A stretch of DNA of 64,000 nucleotides from Micromonospora sp. CP22 (GTDB lineage: Bacteria; Actinomycetota; Actinomycetes; Mycobacteriales; Micromonosporaceae). The DNA lies in NCBI RefSeq assembly GCF_009712475.1, contig NZ_VCJO01000006.1:233568-297567 (forward strand), written 5' to 3'. The position numbers and the translations under genes are program-made. Under the pieces are notes generated by a model. It saw only the letters and a program-made list of their open reading frames with translations. It searched no databases and had not been told where the DNA came from. This document shows positions 1-9,107 of this stretch, piece by piece (the first letter of the stretch is position 1; each line of letters opens with the position of its first letter).

Positions 1-502
1 CGCCGCGCAGGCTGCCGGTGCGGTTGACCGGCCGGGTGTTGTCGATGCTGTCGGTCTCGCTCAGGTCGCACCGGAACCACCGGGCGCCGCTGTTCCAGGC
101 GGGCACCGACGGCAGGGCGATGTTGAGGGTCAACCGGGCGGTGTGCCAGTCACCGCCGAGCACCAGCCGGGCCCGCTGGTCGCACTCGGCCCGGGCGGTA
201 CGCAACGCCGCCGACCCCGGTTCGGGGCGGTTGCCCTCGGCGGCGGCGTCGGTGAACGTGCCGACGTGGACCGTCTCGGCGAGGTGGCTGCGGGCGCAGT
301 CCACCGTCTCGTACGTGCTGGCCTGGACGACCGAGGTGATCCGGGGCAGGCAGGCGTCGGTGGCCGGCACGAACATGGTCGGTGCCCGCATCGTCTGCCA
401 GTCGTCGGTGAGATCGCCGTCTGTCCCGCCCGGCCGTACGCAACCGCTGAGCATCATCGCAGCGGTACTGGCCAGCCCCAGTGCCGCGAGCCACCGTCGC
501 AT
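1..502 (-). CDS. putative lipoprotein with septum-formation-like domain (3' end beyond window)
   Basis: The reading frame runs leftward from an ATG at 502 and leaves the window still open, so only the first 167 codons are seen. The N-terminus is Met-Arg-Arg, then a hydrophobic stretch ending in the lipobox L-S-G-C (Cys21), so the product should be an exported lipoprotein. The mature part has spaced cysteines (PATDACLP, TVDCARSH, RAECDQRA, WFRCDLSE) and conserved-looking Trp and Arg positions, as in the actinobacterial septum-formation/DUF4190-associated domain. That family match is from memory of the pattern and is tentative. The role is unknown. The gene is divergent from rpe. Confidence 0.7.
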   Translation of the reverse strand, partial: MRRWLAALGLASTAAMMLSGCVRPGGTDGDLTDDWQTMRAPTMFVPATDACLPRITSVVQASTYETVDCARSHLAETVHVGTFTDAAAEGNRPEPGSAALRTARAECDQRARLVLGGDWHTARLTLNIALPSVPAWNSGARWFRCDLSETDSIDNTRPVNRTGSLRG

Positions 503-748
503 CGTCCGCCCTTTCCGGGAGCCGCCGCCCGGCTGCCGGCTCCCGCGCCCACCGGCCTGCACGATACCGTCACCGTCCCCGATGGAGTGTTGCCGCGAAT
601 CGGTCGTCTGGCCAGCCGAAGTTGAGCTTCGTTCCGTTTCACCGGTCCGAAGGGGGTCATTCTGCACCATTGGTCACCTCCGGGTCACGGGGTGTCCCGG
701 TTGCTGGCACGACGCCATGGCCGCTGGCCGCGTTCGTACACTGGCCCT

Positions 749-1429
749 GTGACCGTACCGCCGCCAATCGTCGCGCCCAGCATCCTCGCCGCCGATTTCT
801 CCCGTCTCGCCGAGGAGGTCCGCGCCGTCGAGGGCGCCGCGGACTGGTTGCACGTCGACGTGATGGACAACCACTTCGTGCCGAACCTGACCATCGGGCT
901 GCCCGTGGTGCAGAGCCTGCGGGCCGCCACCAAGCTGCCGTTCGACGTCCACCTGATGATCACCGACCCGCACCGTTGGGCGCCCGGCTACGCCGACGCG
1001 GGGGCGTACAACGTCACCTTCCACGCGGAGGCCTGCGACGACCCGGTGGCGTTGGCCAGGGACCTGCGGGCGGCCGGCGCCCGGGCGGGACTGGCGATCG
1101 ACCGGGACACCCCGATCGAGCCGTACCTCGACCTGCTGCCGAGCTTCGACACGCTGCTGGTCATGACCATCAAGGCCGGGTTCGGCGGGCAGCGGTTCCT
1201 GCCGCACCTGCTGGACAAGGTCCGCACCGCGCGTCGCCACGTCGACGCCGGCCATCTGGAGCTGCGCATCGAGGTCGACGGCGGGATCGCCGCCGACACC
1301 ATCGAGCAGGCGGCCGCGGCCGGCGCCGACGCCTTCGTGGCCGGTACCGCCGTCTACGGCGCCGACGACCCAGCCGAGGCGGTACGCCGACTGCGGGGGC
1401 TGGCCGCAGGCGCGGCTGCCGGGGGCTGA
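749..1429 (+). CDS. rpe: ribulose-phosphate 3-epimerase
   Basis: Interconverts D-ribulose 5-phosphate and D-xylulose 5-phosphate in the cytosolic pentose phosphate pathway. The 226-residue TIM barrel has the family landmarks in order: APSILAADF at the first strand, [13 protein letters not shown] with the metal-binding His/Asp, [16 protein letters not shown] and the phosphate-binding EVDGGI loop. The GTG at 749 is chosen because it puts the first conserved strand ([10 protein letters not shown]) at the usual distance from the N-terminus; an ATG at 692 would add 19 residues with no family resemblance. A supply of ribulose 5-phosphate fits the riboflavin genes downstream, though the link is only positional. 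Confidence 0.95.
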   Translation: MTVPPPIVAPSILAADFSRLAEEVRAVEGAADWLHVDVMDNHFVPNLTIGLPVVQSLRAATKLPFDVHLMITDPHRWAPGYADAGAYNVTFHAEACDDPVALARDLRAAGARAGLAIDRDTPIEPYLDLLPSFDTLLVMTIKAGFGGQRFLPHLLDKVRTARRHVDAGHLELRIEVDGGIAADTIEQAAAAGADAFVAGTAVYGADDPAEAVRRLRGLAAGAAAGG

Positions 1430-1430
1430 C

Positions 1431-2411
1431 ATGGAGACCTCCGACGATCGCAAGGACGTGATCCTCGTCGTCGACGACGACGAGGACATCGCCCGCTTCG
1501 TCGAGTTCAACCTGCGGTTGCAGGGCTTCGAGGTGATCCTCGCCGCGGACGGCCAGGAGGCGCTGGAGCTGATCGAGCGGCAGCGGCCGGACCTGGCCGT
1601 GGTCGACCTGATGATGCCGCGCGTCGACGGGCTGGAACTGACCCGACGGCTGCGCGCCGACCCGATGACCGCGGCGTTGCCGGTGATCATGTTGACGGCC
1701 AAGGGGATGACCCAGGACAAGGTCAACGGGCTCAACGCCGGCGCCGACGACTACCTGGTCAAGCCCTTCGACAACGCCGAGCTGGTCGCCCGGGTCAGCT
1801 CCACGCTGCGGCGCAACAAGGAGTTCCGGGAGGTTTCCCCGCTGACCGGGCTGCCGGGCAACAGCCGGATCCGTCGGGAGATCGCCGACCGGGTCCGCGC
1901 CGGCACCGACTACGCTGTCGGCTACATCGACATCGACCGGTTCAAGAGCGTCAACGACCGGTACGGGTTCGTCCGGGGGGACGGCTTCATCTCCGCGCTG
2001 GCCCGCAGCCTGCACCGGGCGGTGGTCGCGGTCGCCCTGCCACCGGCCTTCCTCGGCCACGTCGGCGGTGACGACTTCGTCTTCGTGTGCACACCCGAGC
2101 AGGTGCGGCCGCTCACCCTGCGCGTGTCGGTGGACTTCGAGAAGGCCGCCGACGCCCTCTACGATCCCACCGACCGGGAACGCGGTTACGTGGAGCTGAA
2201 GGACCGGCGGGGCAACATCCGCCGGGCCGCGCTGGTCACCCTCTCCATCGGTGTCGCGATCTCCGACTCCGACAAGCGCATCACCGACCCGTTGGAGGCG
2301 ATGACCGTCGCCTCCGAGATGAAGACCGTGGCGAAGAGTCAACCCGGCTCGTACGTGGCGGTGGATCGCCGTCGCGGCGTGTCCGATCCCGGTCGCCGTC
2401 ATGTGAAGTAG
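1431..2411 (+). CDS. response regulator with degenerate GGDEF-like output domain
   Basis: Residues 9-125 are a REC receiver: acidic cluster DDDED near 15-19, predicted phosphorylation site Asp59 (AVVDLMMP), Thr89 and Lys111 (YLVKPF). Residues 136-310 resemble a diguanylate cyclase fold with SPLTGLPGN, YIDIDRFKSVND and the signature GGDDF at 212-216. The usual GG[DE]EF has Asp in place of the catalytic Glu, so synthesis of cyclic di-GMP is doubtful; the domain may bind GTP or partners instead. The gene starts 1 bp after rpe stops, so the two are probably cotranscribed. No histidine kinase is adjacent. Confidence 0.85.
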   Translation: METSDDRKDVILVVDDDEDIARFVEFNLRLQGFEVILAADGQEALELIERQRPDLAVVDLMMPRVDGLELTRRLRADPMTAALPVIMLTAKGMTQDKVNGLNAGADDYLVKPFDNAELVARVSSTLRRNKEFREVSPLTGLPGNSRIRREIADRVRAGTDYAVGYIDIDRFKSVNDRYGFVRGDGFISALARSLHRAVVAVALPPAFLGHVGGDDFVFVCTPEQVRPLTLRVSVDFEKAADALYDPTDRERGYVELKDRRGNIRRAALVTLSIGVAISDSDKRITDPLEAMTVASEMKTVAKSQPGSYVAVDRRRGVSDPGRRHVK

Positions 2412-2477
2412 CTCGCCCGGGTGGCACGACGCCCCGCCGGACGTGTAAGACTTTGCTCAGTACCCACCACGCGCTGG

Positions 2478-2634
2478 CGGGACTCGGTGTAATTCCGAAC
2501 CGGCGGTGATCCACGGTCCGACCGTGGTAAGCCCGCGACCCGGGAGCGGTTCGTCCGCCCGGTGGACCTGGTGAGAATCCGGGGCCGACGGTTGGGGGCG
2601 GCTCGGCCGCGCCCAGACAGTCCGGATGGGAGAC
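2478..2634 (+). promoter_or_regulatory. FMN riboswitch (RFN element)
   Basis: The leader carries the recognisable conserved blocks of the RFN aptamer in order: GGACTCGGTGTAATTCC near 2480-2496, ACCGGCGGTGAT near 2500-2511, the AGCCCGCGACCC segment near 2530-2542, GGTGAGAATCCGGGGCCGACGGT near 2569-2592, and AGTCCGGATGGGAG at 2619-2632 closing the junction. It lies upstream of ribD, the first gene of the riboflavin operon, so FMN should repress the operon. The 150 bases between it and ribD form the expression platform; no U-tract terminator is evident, so control may act at translation initiation. Confidence 0.95.
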
Positions 2635-2790
2635 AGCGCGCGGGACGGAAGGGGGCCGTGTGGCTCGCCGTGTTCGGCGCGCGCACGTCCTGGCCGGGGC
2701 GGCTGTGCCGTACCCGGATTCCGTTGCCTGCCGTGGCCACCCGGCCCGACTCCCCGCCCGCGCGTACGAGCGAGAGGGCGACGGCAGGCG

Positions 2791-3852
2791 ATGGCGAGCG
2801 TCTCCGTGGACGAGGCGATGCGTCGTGCGATCGAACTCGCGGCGCGCGGGCTCGGCACCACCAGTCCCAACCCCGTGGTCGGCTGCGTGCTGCTCGACGT
2901 CGACGGCGAGGTCGTCGGCGAGGGCTTCCACGCGTACGCCGGGGGACCACACGCCGAGATCGTCGCGCTGGCCCAGGCCGGTCAGCGGGCCAAGGGCGGC
3001 ACCGCAGTGGTCACCCTGGAACCCTGTGACCACGTCGGCCGCACCAACCCCTGTAGCACCGCGCTGGTCCAGGCGGGAGTGGCCCGGGTCGTGATCGCGG
3101 TACCGGACCCCAACCCGGTCGCCACCGGCGGCGCGGCCACGTTGCGGGCCGCCGGCGTCCGGGTCGACGTGGGTGTCCGCCGCACCGAGGCGGAGCAGGG
3201 CAACGTGGCCTGGCTGACCGCGATGCGCCGGGGCTGGCCGTACGTGATCTGGAAGTACGCGGCGACCATGGACGGCCGTTCCGCGGCAGCCGACGGCACC
3301 AGCATGTGGATCACCTCCGAGGCGGCCCGGATGGACGTGCACGCCCTGCGCGCCACCGTCGACGCGGTGCTCGTCGGCGTCGGCACGGTGCTCGCCGACG
3401 ATCCCCGCCTCACCGTGCGCAACCTGCGCGACGGCAGCCTGGCCATCCGGCAGCCGCTGCGCGTGGTGGTCGACTCGACGGGGCGTACCCCGCAGGACGC
3501 CCGGGTGCGCGACGGTGCCGCCCGCACCTGGGTGGCCACCGCCGACGAGGTGGGCGCCGGCCCGGACGGCGGCGTCGACCTGCCGGCGCTGCTCGCCGCC
3601 CTGCACGCCCGTGGGATCCGGGCCGTGCTGCTGGAGGGTGGCCCCCGGCTCGCCGGGGCGTTCCTCGCCGCCGGCCTGGTCGACCGGGTGGTCGGTTACC
3701 TCGCGCCCCGACTGCTCGGAGCCGGGCCCGCCGCGCTGGTCGACGCGGGCGTGACCACCATCACCGAGGCCATCGACCTGGAACTCACCGACGTTACGCA
3801 GGTCGGTCCCGACCTGCGGATCACCGCGCTGCCCCGGAAGAGGGAGGGCTAG
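2791..3852 (+). CDS. ribD: bifunctional diaminohydroxyphosphoribosylaminopyrimidine deaminase / 5-amino-6-(5-phosphoribosylamino)uracil reductase
   Basis: Catalyses the second and third steps of riboflavin synthesis (deamination, then NADPH-dependent reduction of the ribosyl group). Residues 1-145 are the zinc deaminase domain: His54-Ala-Glu56 is the catalytic motif and P78-C79...C88 supply the zinc cysteines. From about residue 147 the reductase domain begins (WKYAATMDGRSA, VGVGTVLADDPRLTVR, LLEGGPRLAGAF). The length of 353 residues is normal. The ATG at 2791 is used; an upstream in-frame ATG at 2626 lies inside the riboswitch and would add unrelated sequence. First gene of the FMN-riboswitch operon. 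Confidence 0.96.
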   Translation: MASVSVDEAMRRAIELAARGLGTTSPNPVVGCVLLDVDGEVVGEGFHAYAGGPHAEIVALAQAGQRAKGGTAVVTLEPCDHVGRTNPCSTALVQAGVARVVIAVPDPNPVATGGAATLRAAGVRVDVGVRRTEAEQGNVAWLTAMRRGWPYVIWKYAATMDGRSAAADGTSMWITSEAARMDVHALRATVDAVLVGVGTVLADDPRLTVRNLRDGSLAIRQPLRVVVDSTGRTPQDARVRDGAARTWVATADEVGAGPDGGVDLPALLAALHARGIRAVLLEGGPRLAGAFLAAGLVDRVVGYLAPRLLGAGPAALVDAGVTTITEAIDLELTDVTQVGPDLRITALPRKREG

Positions 3853-3854
3853 GC

Positions 3855-4475
3855 ATGTTCACCGGCATCGTCGAGGAACTGGGCGAGGTCGTCGGGGTGA
3901 CCCCGACGGCGGAGGACTCGACCCTGGTAGCGGTCCGTGGCCCACTGGTCACCTCCGACGCGCGACACGGCGACTCGATCGCGGTCAACGGGGTCTGCCT
4001 GACCGTCGTCGACGTCGACGGTGGGGTGTTCACCGCCGACGTGATGGGCGAGACACTGCGCCGCTCGGCGCTGGGCACGCTGCGCACCGGCGACCGGGTC
4101 AACCTGGAACGCGCCGCCGCGCTGGGCAGCCGCCTCGGTGGTCACCTGGTGCAGGGGCACGTCGACGGGGTGGGCGAGCTGCTCTCCCGGGAGCCCGCGC
4201 AGCGGTGGGAGACGGTCCGGTTCCGGTTGCCCACCGCGCTGTCCCGCTACGTGGTGGAGAAGGGCTCGATCACCGTCGACGGGGTCTCGCTGACCGTGGC
4301 CGAGGTCGCCGCCGACTGGTTCGCCGTCGGCCTGATCCCCACCACCCTGTCGGCGACCACGCTCGGCACCCGGTCCGTGGGTGATCCGGTCAACCTGGAG
4401 ATCGACGTGCTGGCCAAGTACGTGGAACGGCTGTTGGGTGGCCCCGCGGTCGACGGGGCGGAGGTGCCGGCATGA
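3855..4475 (+). CDS. ribE: riboflavin synthase, alpha subunit
   Basis: Dismutates two molecules of 6,7-dimethyl-8-ribityllumazine into riboflavin and the pyrimidinedione precursor. The 206-residue protein begins with the classic [10 protein letters not shown] and consists of two homologous lumazine-binding barrels: the first has [10 protein letters not shown] and [10 protein letters not shown], the second has [15 protein letters not shown] and [10 protein letters not shown], joined by [12 protein letters not shown]. It follows ribD by 2 bp and its stop overlaps the ATG of ribBA by 4 bp, indicating translational coupling. Confidence 0.97.
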   Translation: MFTGIVEELGEVVGVTPTAEDSTLVAVRGPLVTSDARHGDSIAVNGVCLTVVDVDGGVFTADVMGETLRRSALGTLRTGDRVNLERAAALGSRLGGHLVQGHVDGVGELLSREPAQRWETVRFRLPTALSRYVVEKGSITVDGVSLTVAEVAADWFAVGLIPTTLSATTLGTRSVGDPVNLEIDVLAKYVERLLGGPAVDGAEVPA

Positions 4476-5734
4476 CCTTCGCCGACATCGAGCAGGCCCT
4501 GACCGAGATCGCGGCCGGGCGTCCGGTCGTGGTGGTGGACGACGCCGACCGGGAGAACGAGGGCGACCTGATCTTCGCGGCCGAGCTGGCCACCCCGGAA
4601 CTGCTGGCCTTCACGGTGCGATACACCTCGGGCTTCATCTGCGTACCGCTCACCGAGAGCGAGTGCGATCGGCTCGACCTGCCGCCCATGCACCACACCA
4701 ACCAGGATCGACGGCAGACGGCGTACACGGTGACCGTCGACGCCCGGGAGGGGGTGAGCACCGGCATCTCGGCGGCCGACCGGGCGCACACCATCCGGCT
4801 GCTCGCCGACCCGGCCACCGGCCCGACGGACCTGGCCCGCCCGGGGCACGTGGTGCCGCTGCGGGCCCGCGCCGGTGGGGTGCTGCGACGTCCCGGGCAC
4901 ACCGAGGCGGCCGTCGACCTGACCCGGATGGCCGGTCTGCGTCCGGCCGGGGTGCTCTGCGAGCTGGTCAACGACGACGGCACCATGATGCGGCTGCCGG
5001 ACCTGGAGAAGTTCTGTGCCGAGCACTCGCTGACCCTGGTCACCATCGCGGATCTGATCGCCTACCGGCGGCGTACCGAGAAGCAGGTCGAGCTGGTCGC
5101 CGACGCCCGGATGCCCACCGAGCACGGGGTGTTCCGGGCGCTGGGCTACCGCAGCGAGTACGACTCGGCCGAGCACGTGGCGTTGGTGATGGGTGAGATC
5201 GGCGACGGCCGGGACGTGCTGGTGCGGGTGCACTCGGAGTGCCTGACCGGCGACGTCTTCTCGTCGGTGCGTTGCGACTGCGGGCCGCAGCTCAACGCCG
5301 CCCTGAGCCGGGTGGCCCGCGAGGGGCGGGGCGTGGTCCTGTACGTGCGCGGCCACGAGGGACGCGGCATCGGGCTGCTGCACAAGCTCCAGGCGTACCA
5401 GTTGCAGGACCAGGGCCGCGACACGGTGGACGCGAACCTCGACCTCGGCCTGCCGGCCGACGCGCGTGACTACGGCACCGGAGCGCAGATCCTCTACGAC
5501 ATCGGGGTTCGCTCGATGCGGCTGTTGACCAACAACCCGGCCAAGCGGGCGGGGCTGGAGGGCTACGGCCTGACCATCACCGGCCGGGAGGGGCTGCCGG
5601 TGCGTCCGCACCCGGAGAACGTCCGTTACCTGCGGACCAAGCGGGACCGGATGGGGCACCTGCTCGACCAGCTTGACGAGGTGTCCGAGGCGCCGATGGG
5701 ACGTCCGGTGCCCGGCAGAGAGATCGGAGCGTAG
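4472..5734 (+). CDS. ribBA: bifunctional 3,4-dihydroxy-2-butanone-4-phosphate synthase / GTP cyclohydrolase II
   Basis: Feeds both branches of riboflavin synthesis. The N-terminal half (about 1-205) is RibB, with the acidic loop [11 protein letters not shown], the [10 protein letters not shown] segment and [15 protein letters not shown]. The C-terminal half (about 206-420) is RibA, with the zinc motif [16 protein letters not shown] and the [10 protein letters not shown] and YGTGAQIL segments of GTP cyclohydrolase II. All these motifs look intact, so both activities are expected. Length 420 is typical of actinobacterial fusions. It overlaps ribE by 4 bp and is followed 5 bp later by ribH. Confidence 0.97.
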   Translation: MTFADIEQALTEIAAGRPVVVVDDADRENEGDLIFAAELATPELLAFTVRYTSGFICVPLTESECDRLDLPPMHHTNQDRRQTAYTVTVDAREGVSTGISAADRAHTIRLLADPATGPTDLARPGHVVPLRARAGGVLRRPGHTEAAVDLTRMAGLRPAGVLCELVNDDGTMMRLPDLEKFCAEHSLTLVTIADLIAYRRRTEKQVELVADARMPTEHGVFRALGYRSEYDSAEHVALVMGEIGDGRDVLVRVHSECLTGDVFSSVRCDCGPQLNAALSRVAREGRGVVLYVRGHEGRGIGLLHKLQAYQLQDQGRDTVDANLDLGLPADARDYGTGAQILYDIGVRSMRLLTNNPAKRAGLEGYGLTITGREGLPVRPHPENVRYLRTKRDRMGHLLDQLDEVSEAPMGRPVPGREIGA

Positions 5735-5739
5735 GAGAG

Positions 5740-6240
5740 ATGGCGGGTTTCGGTGAGCCGGGATCGACCCCGGTCGACGCTACCGGGATGACCGTCGGTG
5801 TGGTTGCCGCGCGGTGGCACGGTGACCTGACCGACCACATGCTCGACCGGGCGGTGGCCGCCGCGCAGGCGTGCGGCGCGCGGGCGGTGGTGGCCCGGGT
5901 GGCCGGCTCGGTGGAACTGCCCGTGGTGGCGCAGGCCCTGGCCCGACGCTGCGACGTGGTGGTCGCCCTCGGCGTGGTGGTCCGCGGTGCCACCGCCCAC
6001 TTCGACTACGTCTGCCGCTCGGTCACCGACGGGCTGACCCGGATCGCCCTGGACGAGGGCAAGCCGGTCGCCCACGGGGTGCTCACGGTGGACACCATCG
6101 AGCAGGCCCGCGACCGTGCCGGGCTGCCCGACTCCGCCGAGGACAAGGGCTGGTCCTCCACCGTCGCCGCCCTCGACGCCGCGCTGGCCATCCGCCAGGT
6201 CACCGCCGCCGCCAACCACCGCGTCGGGTTCACCGGCTGA
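5740..6240 (+). CDS. ribH: 6,7-dimethyl-8-ribityllumazine synthase
   Basis: Condenses the RibA/RibD-derived pyrimidine with dihydroxybutanone phosphate to give the lumazine substrate of RibE; family members assemble into pentamers or 60-mer shells. The 166-residue sequence shows VVAARWHGDLTDHML, GSVELPVVAQALARR, ALGVVVRGATAHFDYVC (with the catalytic His of the family) and PVAHGVLTVDTIEQA. A GGAGAG ribosome-binding site lies just before the ATG. Last gene of the riboflavin operon. Confidence 0.97.
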   Translation: MAGFGEPGSTPVDATGMTVGVVAARWHGDLTDHMLDRAVAAAQACGARAVVARVAGSVELPVVAQALARRCDVVVALGVVVRGATAHFDYVCRSVTDGLTRIALDEGKPVAHGVLTVDTIEQARDRAGLPDSAEDKGWSSTVAALDAALAIRQVTAAANHRVGFTG

Positions 6241-6318
6241 CCGCGCCGAGGGCCCGGCTCGCTGGCCGCGCAACGGTGGGCCCTGACCGCGGGGAACACG
6301 AGGCGGGCTCCATACTGG

Positions 6319-7275
6319 ATGGCCGGCGATAGCCTGCCATCCATGGGGAGCCGAAAGCGACGGCGTCGTGCACCCGCGACGGTCGTCGTGTCGCCACCGG
6401 AGCGGAGGACGCCATGGTGGCGGCACCCCCTCACCTGGATGTTGGCGGTCATCCTCGGGGCGCCCGCCGCGTACGGCACCACGATCCTCGTCGCCTATCT
6501 CAACGCGCACCGGTCGGCGGAATCCATCGGTGAGGCCCTGGCCGGACAGGACGCGATCAAGATCCTCGGAATGGAGCGGTTGCGGGACGACAACGGCCGA
6601 GCCGGCTACGTCGTCCCCGCCGGCACCGACCCACGCCCGCTGAAACAGGCGATGACGTACGACCCGGTGCACGGACGGCTGGTGGACCCGGAGGTCGAAC
6701 ACCGGTGGGCGACCGAGAACAACGCCGTCGACGTCGCCGCCACCGCCTGGCAGGTAACGCTCGAAGGCAATCGAAGCGAGCCTGTCGTGATCACCGACAT
6801 CAAACCGGTGGAGATCCAGTGCGGGGTGCCGTTGACGGGTGGCTACGTCAACCTCGGCAGGCAGGGGGAGGGCGACAAGCCCCATCTCGAGGTCACCATC
6901 GACTCCTCCCGGCCGGTCTTCGACCGCATCGGCGAGGAGGACGGCGACATCGCGAACTACTTCTCGAAGAAGTTCATCACCCTCGACCCGAACGAGAAGT
7001 TCGTGCTGGTGTTCATCGGCCGGACCGACGAGAAGCACTGCACGTGGCGCTACCAGCTGACCTACCTGGACGGCTCCGTCGGCGGCGCGCAGCAGATCCT
7101 CTCCGCCCCGGGCGGTAAACCGTTCGAGAGCACCAGCCACGTCATCCGGGACACCGACACGCACGCCTGGGTGATTCCCGGCGGGTACGAATCCGTGTGC
7201 AGTGACGACCTGGCCCCGATCGTCAGCGGTGAGAACTACCGCGCGCTCCTGCGAGGCGAGATCGAGTGCGTGTGA
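6319..7275 (+). CDS. membrane-anchored protein of unknown function
   Basis: No family is recognised. The 318-residue product has a basic N-terminus (KRRRR near residues 12-16), one predicted transmembrane helix at about 37-58 (PLTWMLAVILGAPAAYGTTILVA with an aromatic flank), and an extracellular domain of about 250 residues. That domain has three cysteines, in IQCGVPL, KHCTWRY and SVCSDDL, plus a terminal Cys, suggesting disulfides outside the cell. An ATG at 6343 is an alternative start that removes eight residues. Its stop overlaps the GTG of the next gene, a predicted lipoprotein, so the pair probably works at the cell surface. Confidence 0.75.
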   Translation: MAGDSLPSMGSRKRRRRAPATVVVSPPERRTPWWRHPLTWMLAVILGAPAAYGTTILVAYLNAHRSAESIGEALAGQDAIKILGMERLRDDNGRAGYVVPAGTDPRPLKQAMTYDPVHGRLVDPEVEHRWATENNAVDVAATAWQVTLEGNRSEPVVITDIKPVEIQCGVPLTGGYVNLGRQGEGDKPHLEVTIDSSRPVFDRIGEEDGDIANYFSKKFITLDPNEKFVLVFIGRTDEKHCTWRYQLTYLDGSVGGAQQILSAPGGKPFESTSHVIRDTDTHAWVIPGGYESVCSDDLAPIVSGENYRALLRGEIECV

Positions 7276-8318
7276 TCCGGCGCGTCCTCGCCGCGGGCCT
7301 GGTGTTGGCACTGGCCGCGTGCACCGACGCGGCTCCCGAGACGACGCGTACGCCGAGCGCCTCCGGTCAGACCTACGCCGTCCTCACCAGTGGGCGGCTG
7401 CTGCTGGTGACCGGTGACACCGTCACCTTCACCCTCGATGGCGACTTCGCCGGTGGCGTCGACTCGATGGCGTGGACCGGCGACGGGCGCTACCTGGTCC
7501 TGGCATCCGGCGCGGACCGCGCGGAGCGCACTCTGTCGATTTTGGACGGCCACGACGGCCGGGCCCGCACCATTCCCTGCCCGGACTGCCAGGATCCGGT
7601 GGGCCTGCCGGGCAGCCGCGTCGTGGTGGCCGACTCGCAGCGTGGGCTCAGCATCGTGGACGCGGAACGGGGCGAACTCAGCAAGATCCCCTCGCAGTTG
7701 CCCTTCCACTCTCTCGGCTTGCGGGTGCTGGACGCCGCCGACGACCGGGTCCTGGTGGCGGGCGCCGACACCGACATGGTTGCCCCCTCCGGTGGCCCGG
7801 AGGACATGTACGAGGTGCGGCTCTCCGGCGAGACCACCCCGCTCGGCTCGACCGAGGCCAACGCGCCGGTGCGCGCCAGGCTCGGCCCCGACGGGAAACT
7901 GGCGATCGTGATGGGCTTCCACGGGGGCGCGTGCGCGCAGGGGTCGGCGGTGCAGGTGCGGCCGGGAGGCACCTGGCTCGACCCGCCGACGGTGCCGATC
8001 CGCGAGGCCGACGGGCTCGGGGCCACCCTGGGCCCCTACGCGGCGTACTCCGACGTGTGGTGGGCGCCCGACGGCCGGCTGCACGCCCTCGCCAGGGCCT
8101 GGAAGTGCACGGACCGGGGTGACACGACGACCGTCCCGGAGGATCCTCCCGTGCTCGCCCTCGCCCTCGACGCCACGGGCTGGACGATCCTCCCGCAGGC
8201 GCCGGCCAGCCACGTGGTCGTCGAGAGATGGCGCGACGGCACCCTCACGGTGCTGCGAGACGGCACACCGATGAAGATCGGTGACGACACCATCGCCGTG
8301 ACGCTCAGACCCGCCTGA
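7266..8318 (+). CDS. lipoprotein, possible beta-propeller
   Basis: The signal peptide ends in the lipobox L-A-A-C (Cys at about residue 19), so the 350-residue product should be lipid-anchored outside the membrane. The mature region has repeated strand-rich units (for example SMAWTGDGRYLVLAS, VRARLGPDGKLAIVM and SDVWWAPDGRLHALA) typical of WD/TolB-like beta-propellers; this is inferred from the pattern only. The GTG at 7266 overlaps the end of the preceding membrane gene by 10 bp, which suggests cotranslation. It converges with the amino-acid ABC transporter genes. Confidence 0.75.
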   Translation: MRVIRRVLAAGLVLALAACTDAAPETTRTPSASGQTYAVLTSGRLLLVTGDTVTFTLDGDFAGGVDSMAWTGDGRYLVLASGADRAERTLSILDGHDGRARTIPCPDCQDPVGLPGSRVVVADSQRGLSIVDAERGELSKIPSQLPFHSLGLRVLDAADDRVLVAGADTDMVAPSGGPEDMYEVRLSGETTPLGSTEANAPVRARLGPDGKLAIVMGFHGGACAQGSAVQVRPGGTWLDPPTVPIREADGLGATLGPYAAYSDVWWAPDGRLHALARAWKCTDRGDTTTVPEDPPVLALALDATGWTILPQAPASHVVVERWRDGTLTVLRDGTPMKIGDDTIAVTLRPA

Positions 8319-8327
8319 TCCGCGTCG

Positions 8328-9107
8328 TCAGGGTCGACCGGGCAGCCGACCCGCCTCGATGATGCGGGCCAGGAACTGGCGGGTGCGGGGGTGGGTCGGC
8401 GCGGCGAGGACCTGCTCGGGCGGGCCGGACTCGATCACCCGTCCGGCGTCCAGGAAGCAGACCTGGTCGGCCACGTCGCGGGCGAACCCCATCTCGTGGG
8501 TGGCCAGGACCATCGTCATCCCCTCCGCCTTCAGGTCGCGGATCATGGTCAACACCTCGCCGACCAGCTCCGGGTCCAACGCCGAGGTGACCTCGTCGAG
8601 CAGCAGCAGCCGGGGCGAGTTGGCCAGCGCCCGGACGATCGCCACCCGTTGCTGCTGACCACCGGAGAGCCGGTCCGGGTAGGCGTCCGCCTTCTCCGCC
8701 AGCCCCACCCGGGCCAGCAGCTCCCGGGCGCGCTGCTCGGCCTCGGCCCGCGAGTGCCCGTGCACCCGCCGGGGCGCGAGGGTGATGTTGTCCAGCACGT
8801 TCAGGTGCGGAAACAGGTTGTACGACTGGAAGACCATGCCGATGCGGCGGCGTACCCGATCCGGGTCGACGCCCGGGGCGGAGATCTCCTCACCGTCCAG
8901 CGCGATGGTGCCGTCGTGCAACTCCTCCAGCAGGTTGACGCAGCGCAGCAGGGTCGACTTGCCGGATCCCGACGCCCCGATCAACGCCACCACCTGATGT
9001 TCGGCGACGGTCAGGTCGAGCCCGTCGAGGACGACCTGGCCGCCGAACTCCTTGCGCAGCCCCCGGCAGCGCAGCACCTCCGGGGCCGACGTCGCACCCA
9101 TGGTCAA
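8328..9107 (-). CDS. polar amino-acid ABC transporter, ATP-binding protein
   Basis: Cytosolic ATPase of a type I importer. Motifs are complete over 259 residues: Walker A GASGSGKST near 41-49, Q-loop MVFQSYNLFPHLNVLDN, signature LSGGQQQR, Walker B LLLLDEVTSALD and the switch His in LATHEMGFARD. The overall pattern matches the GlnQ/HisP subfamily (HMTs for polar amino acids). It is the last gene of a three-gene operon with permease and binding protein, overlapping the permease by 4 bp. The substrate cannot be fixed from sequence; glutamate or glutamine is likely. Confidence 0.95.
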   Translation of the reverse strand: MTMGATSAPEVLRCRGLRKEFGGQVVLDGLDLTVAEHQVVALIGASGSGKSTLLRCVNLLEELHDGTIALDGEEISAPGVDPDRVRRRIGMVFQSYNLFPHLNVLDNITLAPRRVHGHSRAEAEQRARELLARVGLAEKADAYPDRLSGGQQQRVAIVRALANSPRLLLLDEVTSALDPELVGEVLTMIRDLKAEGMTMVLATHEMGFARDVADQVCFLDAGRVIESGPPEQVLAAPTHPRTRQFLARIIEAGRLPGRP

